Of a DNA stretch of 64,000 nucleotides, positions 62,889 to 64,000 are shown one piece after another. A program made the translations under genes and the position numbers. The stretch lies in the NCBI RefSeq assembly GCF_001553855.1, contig NZ_LQWV01000012.1, positions 124,001-188,000 on the forward strand, written 5' to 3'. Numbering within the stretch: the stretch's first letter is position 1; every line of letters begins with the position of its first letter. This stretch comes from Streptococcus gordonii (GTDB lineage Bacteria > Bacillota > Bacilli > Lactobacillales > Streptococcaceae). The notes below the pieces were generated by a model, which was not told the origin of the DNA, made no database searches, and saw only the letters and a program-made list of their open reading frames with translations.

Positions 62889-63008
62889 GGTGTTGTTAAT
62901 GCCTTCCGAGGTACAGGAGAAATCTATGTTCAAAGTCTAAATGTTGAAACTTTCGCTAAAATTTTGGGTGGATATATTCCTACAAAAGAGTAGGCTTGAC
63001 TATTCCTG
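62885..63008 (+). pseudogene. 3' remnant of a second aim24 copy
   Basis: About 124 bp match the end of the aim24 gene (62050-62173) with only two differences in the aligned core and no gaps, including the stop and fifteen bases after it. It encodes only GVVNAFRGTGEIYVQSLNV and the remaining tail. It adjoins the IS remnant directly. Confidence 0.85.
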
Positions 63009-63129
63009 AACATACAAATTTTTCATGAGTAAGAAGCTTTATCTCTGACAAATCTTGAAAAAGCTGGTAAGATAAGATTAATTTATTTGATAATCAAATA
63101 AATTTTTCAGAGATGAAGCAGAGGTGAAT

Positions 63130-63624
63130 ATGTCTTACTTTAAAAATTTTATGAAGGCCAACAGAGCGTATGTTGACTTGCATGGAACAGCTCATTTACC
63201 AATAAAACCAAAAACAAAGGTTGCTATTGTAACCTGCATGGATTCCCGACTTCATGTGGCTCCGGCCTTAGGTTTGGCTCTTGGAGATGCCCATATTTTG
63301 CGGAACGCTGGTGGGCGTGTGACGGAGGATATGATTCGATCCTTAGTGATTTCTCAGCAACAGATGGGGACCAGAGAAATAGTGGTTTTGCACCATACAG
63401 ACTGTGGGGCTCAGACCTTTACCAATCCAGAATTTGCCTGTCACCTTGAAAATGTGCTAGGTGTGGATGTTAAGGGGCAAGATTTTCTGCCCTTCACAGA
63501 TGTGGAAGAAAGTGTACGGGAGGATATGGAATTACTTCGAAAGTCTCCCTTGATCCCTGATGATGTAGAAATTTCTGGTGGTGTCTATGATGTGGATACC
63601 GGACGAATCCATGAAGTTCTATAA
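63130..63624 (+). CDS. Beta-class carbonic anhydrase
   Basis: 164 residues. Interconverts CO2 and bicarbonate, supplying bicarbonate for carboxylations at low CO2. Zinc ligands: Cys and Asp in VTCMDSRLH, His and Cys in LHHTDCGAQ. It is a short member of the family. Start at ATG 63130 with AGAGG upstream; a GTG six bases earlier overlaps that site. Confidence 0.93.
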   Translation: MSYFKNFMKANRAYVDLHGTAHLPIKPKTKVAIVTCMDSRLHVAPALGLALGDAHILRNAGGRVTEDMIRSLVISQQQMGTREIVVLHHTDCGAQTFTNPEFACHLENVLGVDVKGQDFLPFTDVEESVREDMELLRKSPLIPDDVEISGGVYDVDTGRIHEVL

Positions 63625-63657
63625 ATAAATGTTCTAGTTTTCAATTAGTTTAGGAAT

Positions 63658-63692
63658 GAAAAAAAGATTGCTTGCGGGTAATCTTTTTTTCT
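63658..63692 (+). terminator. Terminator after the carbonic anhydrase gene
   Basis: AAAAAAAGATT-loop-AATCTTTTTTT. Confidence 0.85.
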
Positions 63693-63701
63693 TACTTGTG
63701 C

Positions 63702-63707
63702 TATAAT
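63702..63707 (+). promoter_or_regulatory. -10 box of gltX
   Basis: TATAAT 67 bp before the gltX start; the -35 is weak. Confidence 0.55.
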
Positions 63708-63761
63708 AGAAACGATTGAAAAGAGGCCCTTTGGTCCTCGATGATAAAAAGAATGATATAA

Positions 63762-64000
<239 letters not shown>

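Overview
The window reads as a chromosome segment of an oral Streptococcus, most likely of the sanguinis/gordonii/cristatus group. That assignment is inference from gene content and protein resemblance, not from a database comparison. Supporting points are a pneumococcal-type Adr acetyltransferase, a GBS Sip-like LysM protein, PatA/PatB-like exporters, the tadA-ffs(SRP RNA) neighbourhood, a gpsA-galU pair, RadA, class II bacteriocin-like peptides with double-glycine leaders, and a complete V-type ATPase operon. Coding is dense, genes are mostly on the plus strand, and leaders carry CcpA (cre) and Rex-type sites.

Layout. 0-5.1 kb: end of a MORN-repeat protein overlapping a peptidoglycan O-acetyltransferase, then bifunctional adhE behind a promoter with two Rex-like operators and a cre. 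5.4-6.5 kb (minus strand, AT-rich): a cluster of three small double-glycine peptides, a small membrane protein (candidate immunity) and a possible 14-codon hydrophobic peptide. 6.6-12.3 kb: a sialic-acid operon (NanE, NanA, a sodium/solute symporter, a YhcH/NanQ-type protein, an RpiR regulator, a ROK kinase) behind a promoter with a near-consensus cre. 12.4-21.9 kb: V-type ATPase (F-I-K-E-C-G-[acetyltransferase]-A-B-D), whose ring subunit keeps the residues known to bind sodium in Enterococcus hirae. 22.3-27.1 kb: Sip-like LysM protein, threonine synthase, a MATE efflux protein and a HAD phosphatase.

27.1-30.7 kb (minus strand, AT-rich) holds a YcxB-like protein, a two-gene ABC exporter and a ComR/Rgg-type peptide-responsive regulator. 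Between regulator and exporter lies a 30-bp palindrome fitting the ComR-box layout (AACA-N-GACA-N4-TGTC-N-TGTT, 19 bp, -10). A second site with the same 19-bp spacing lies at 35.6 kb before a small gene frameshifted at a run of eight A. Together these are the best candidate for an undescribed peptide-sensing circuit here. 30.8-37.6 kb: polA (possibly leaderless), a CoA-binding protein, a P-loop kinase, a lipoprotein, the frameshifted gene and an alpha-L-fucosidase. 37.6-42.4 kb: a DUF975 protein, tgt, tadA, the SRP RNA, three imperfect repeats with covarying hairpins, and pgi. 42.5-48.9 kb: three paralogous single-pass membrane proteins, dapH-dapL, 5-formyl-THF cyclo-ligase and a rhomboid protease. 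49-57 kb: a secreted C69 peptidase with an upstream mini-ORF, gpsA-galU (minus) and the PatA/PatB-like exporter. 57-64 kb: glutamine-amidotransferase-like hydrolase, NUDIX, dut, isochorismatase-like and histidine-phosphatase genes, radA (apparently starting at ATC), an AIM24 protein, an acetyltransferase, IS and aim24 relics, carbonic anhydrase and the start of gltX.

Themes: host-glycan use (sialic acid, fucose) under carbon catabolite control; redox-controlled fermentation (adhE); ion homeostasis; cell-wall modification; peptide-based communication or antagonism; and several structured intergenic repeats.
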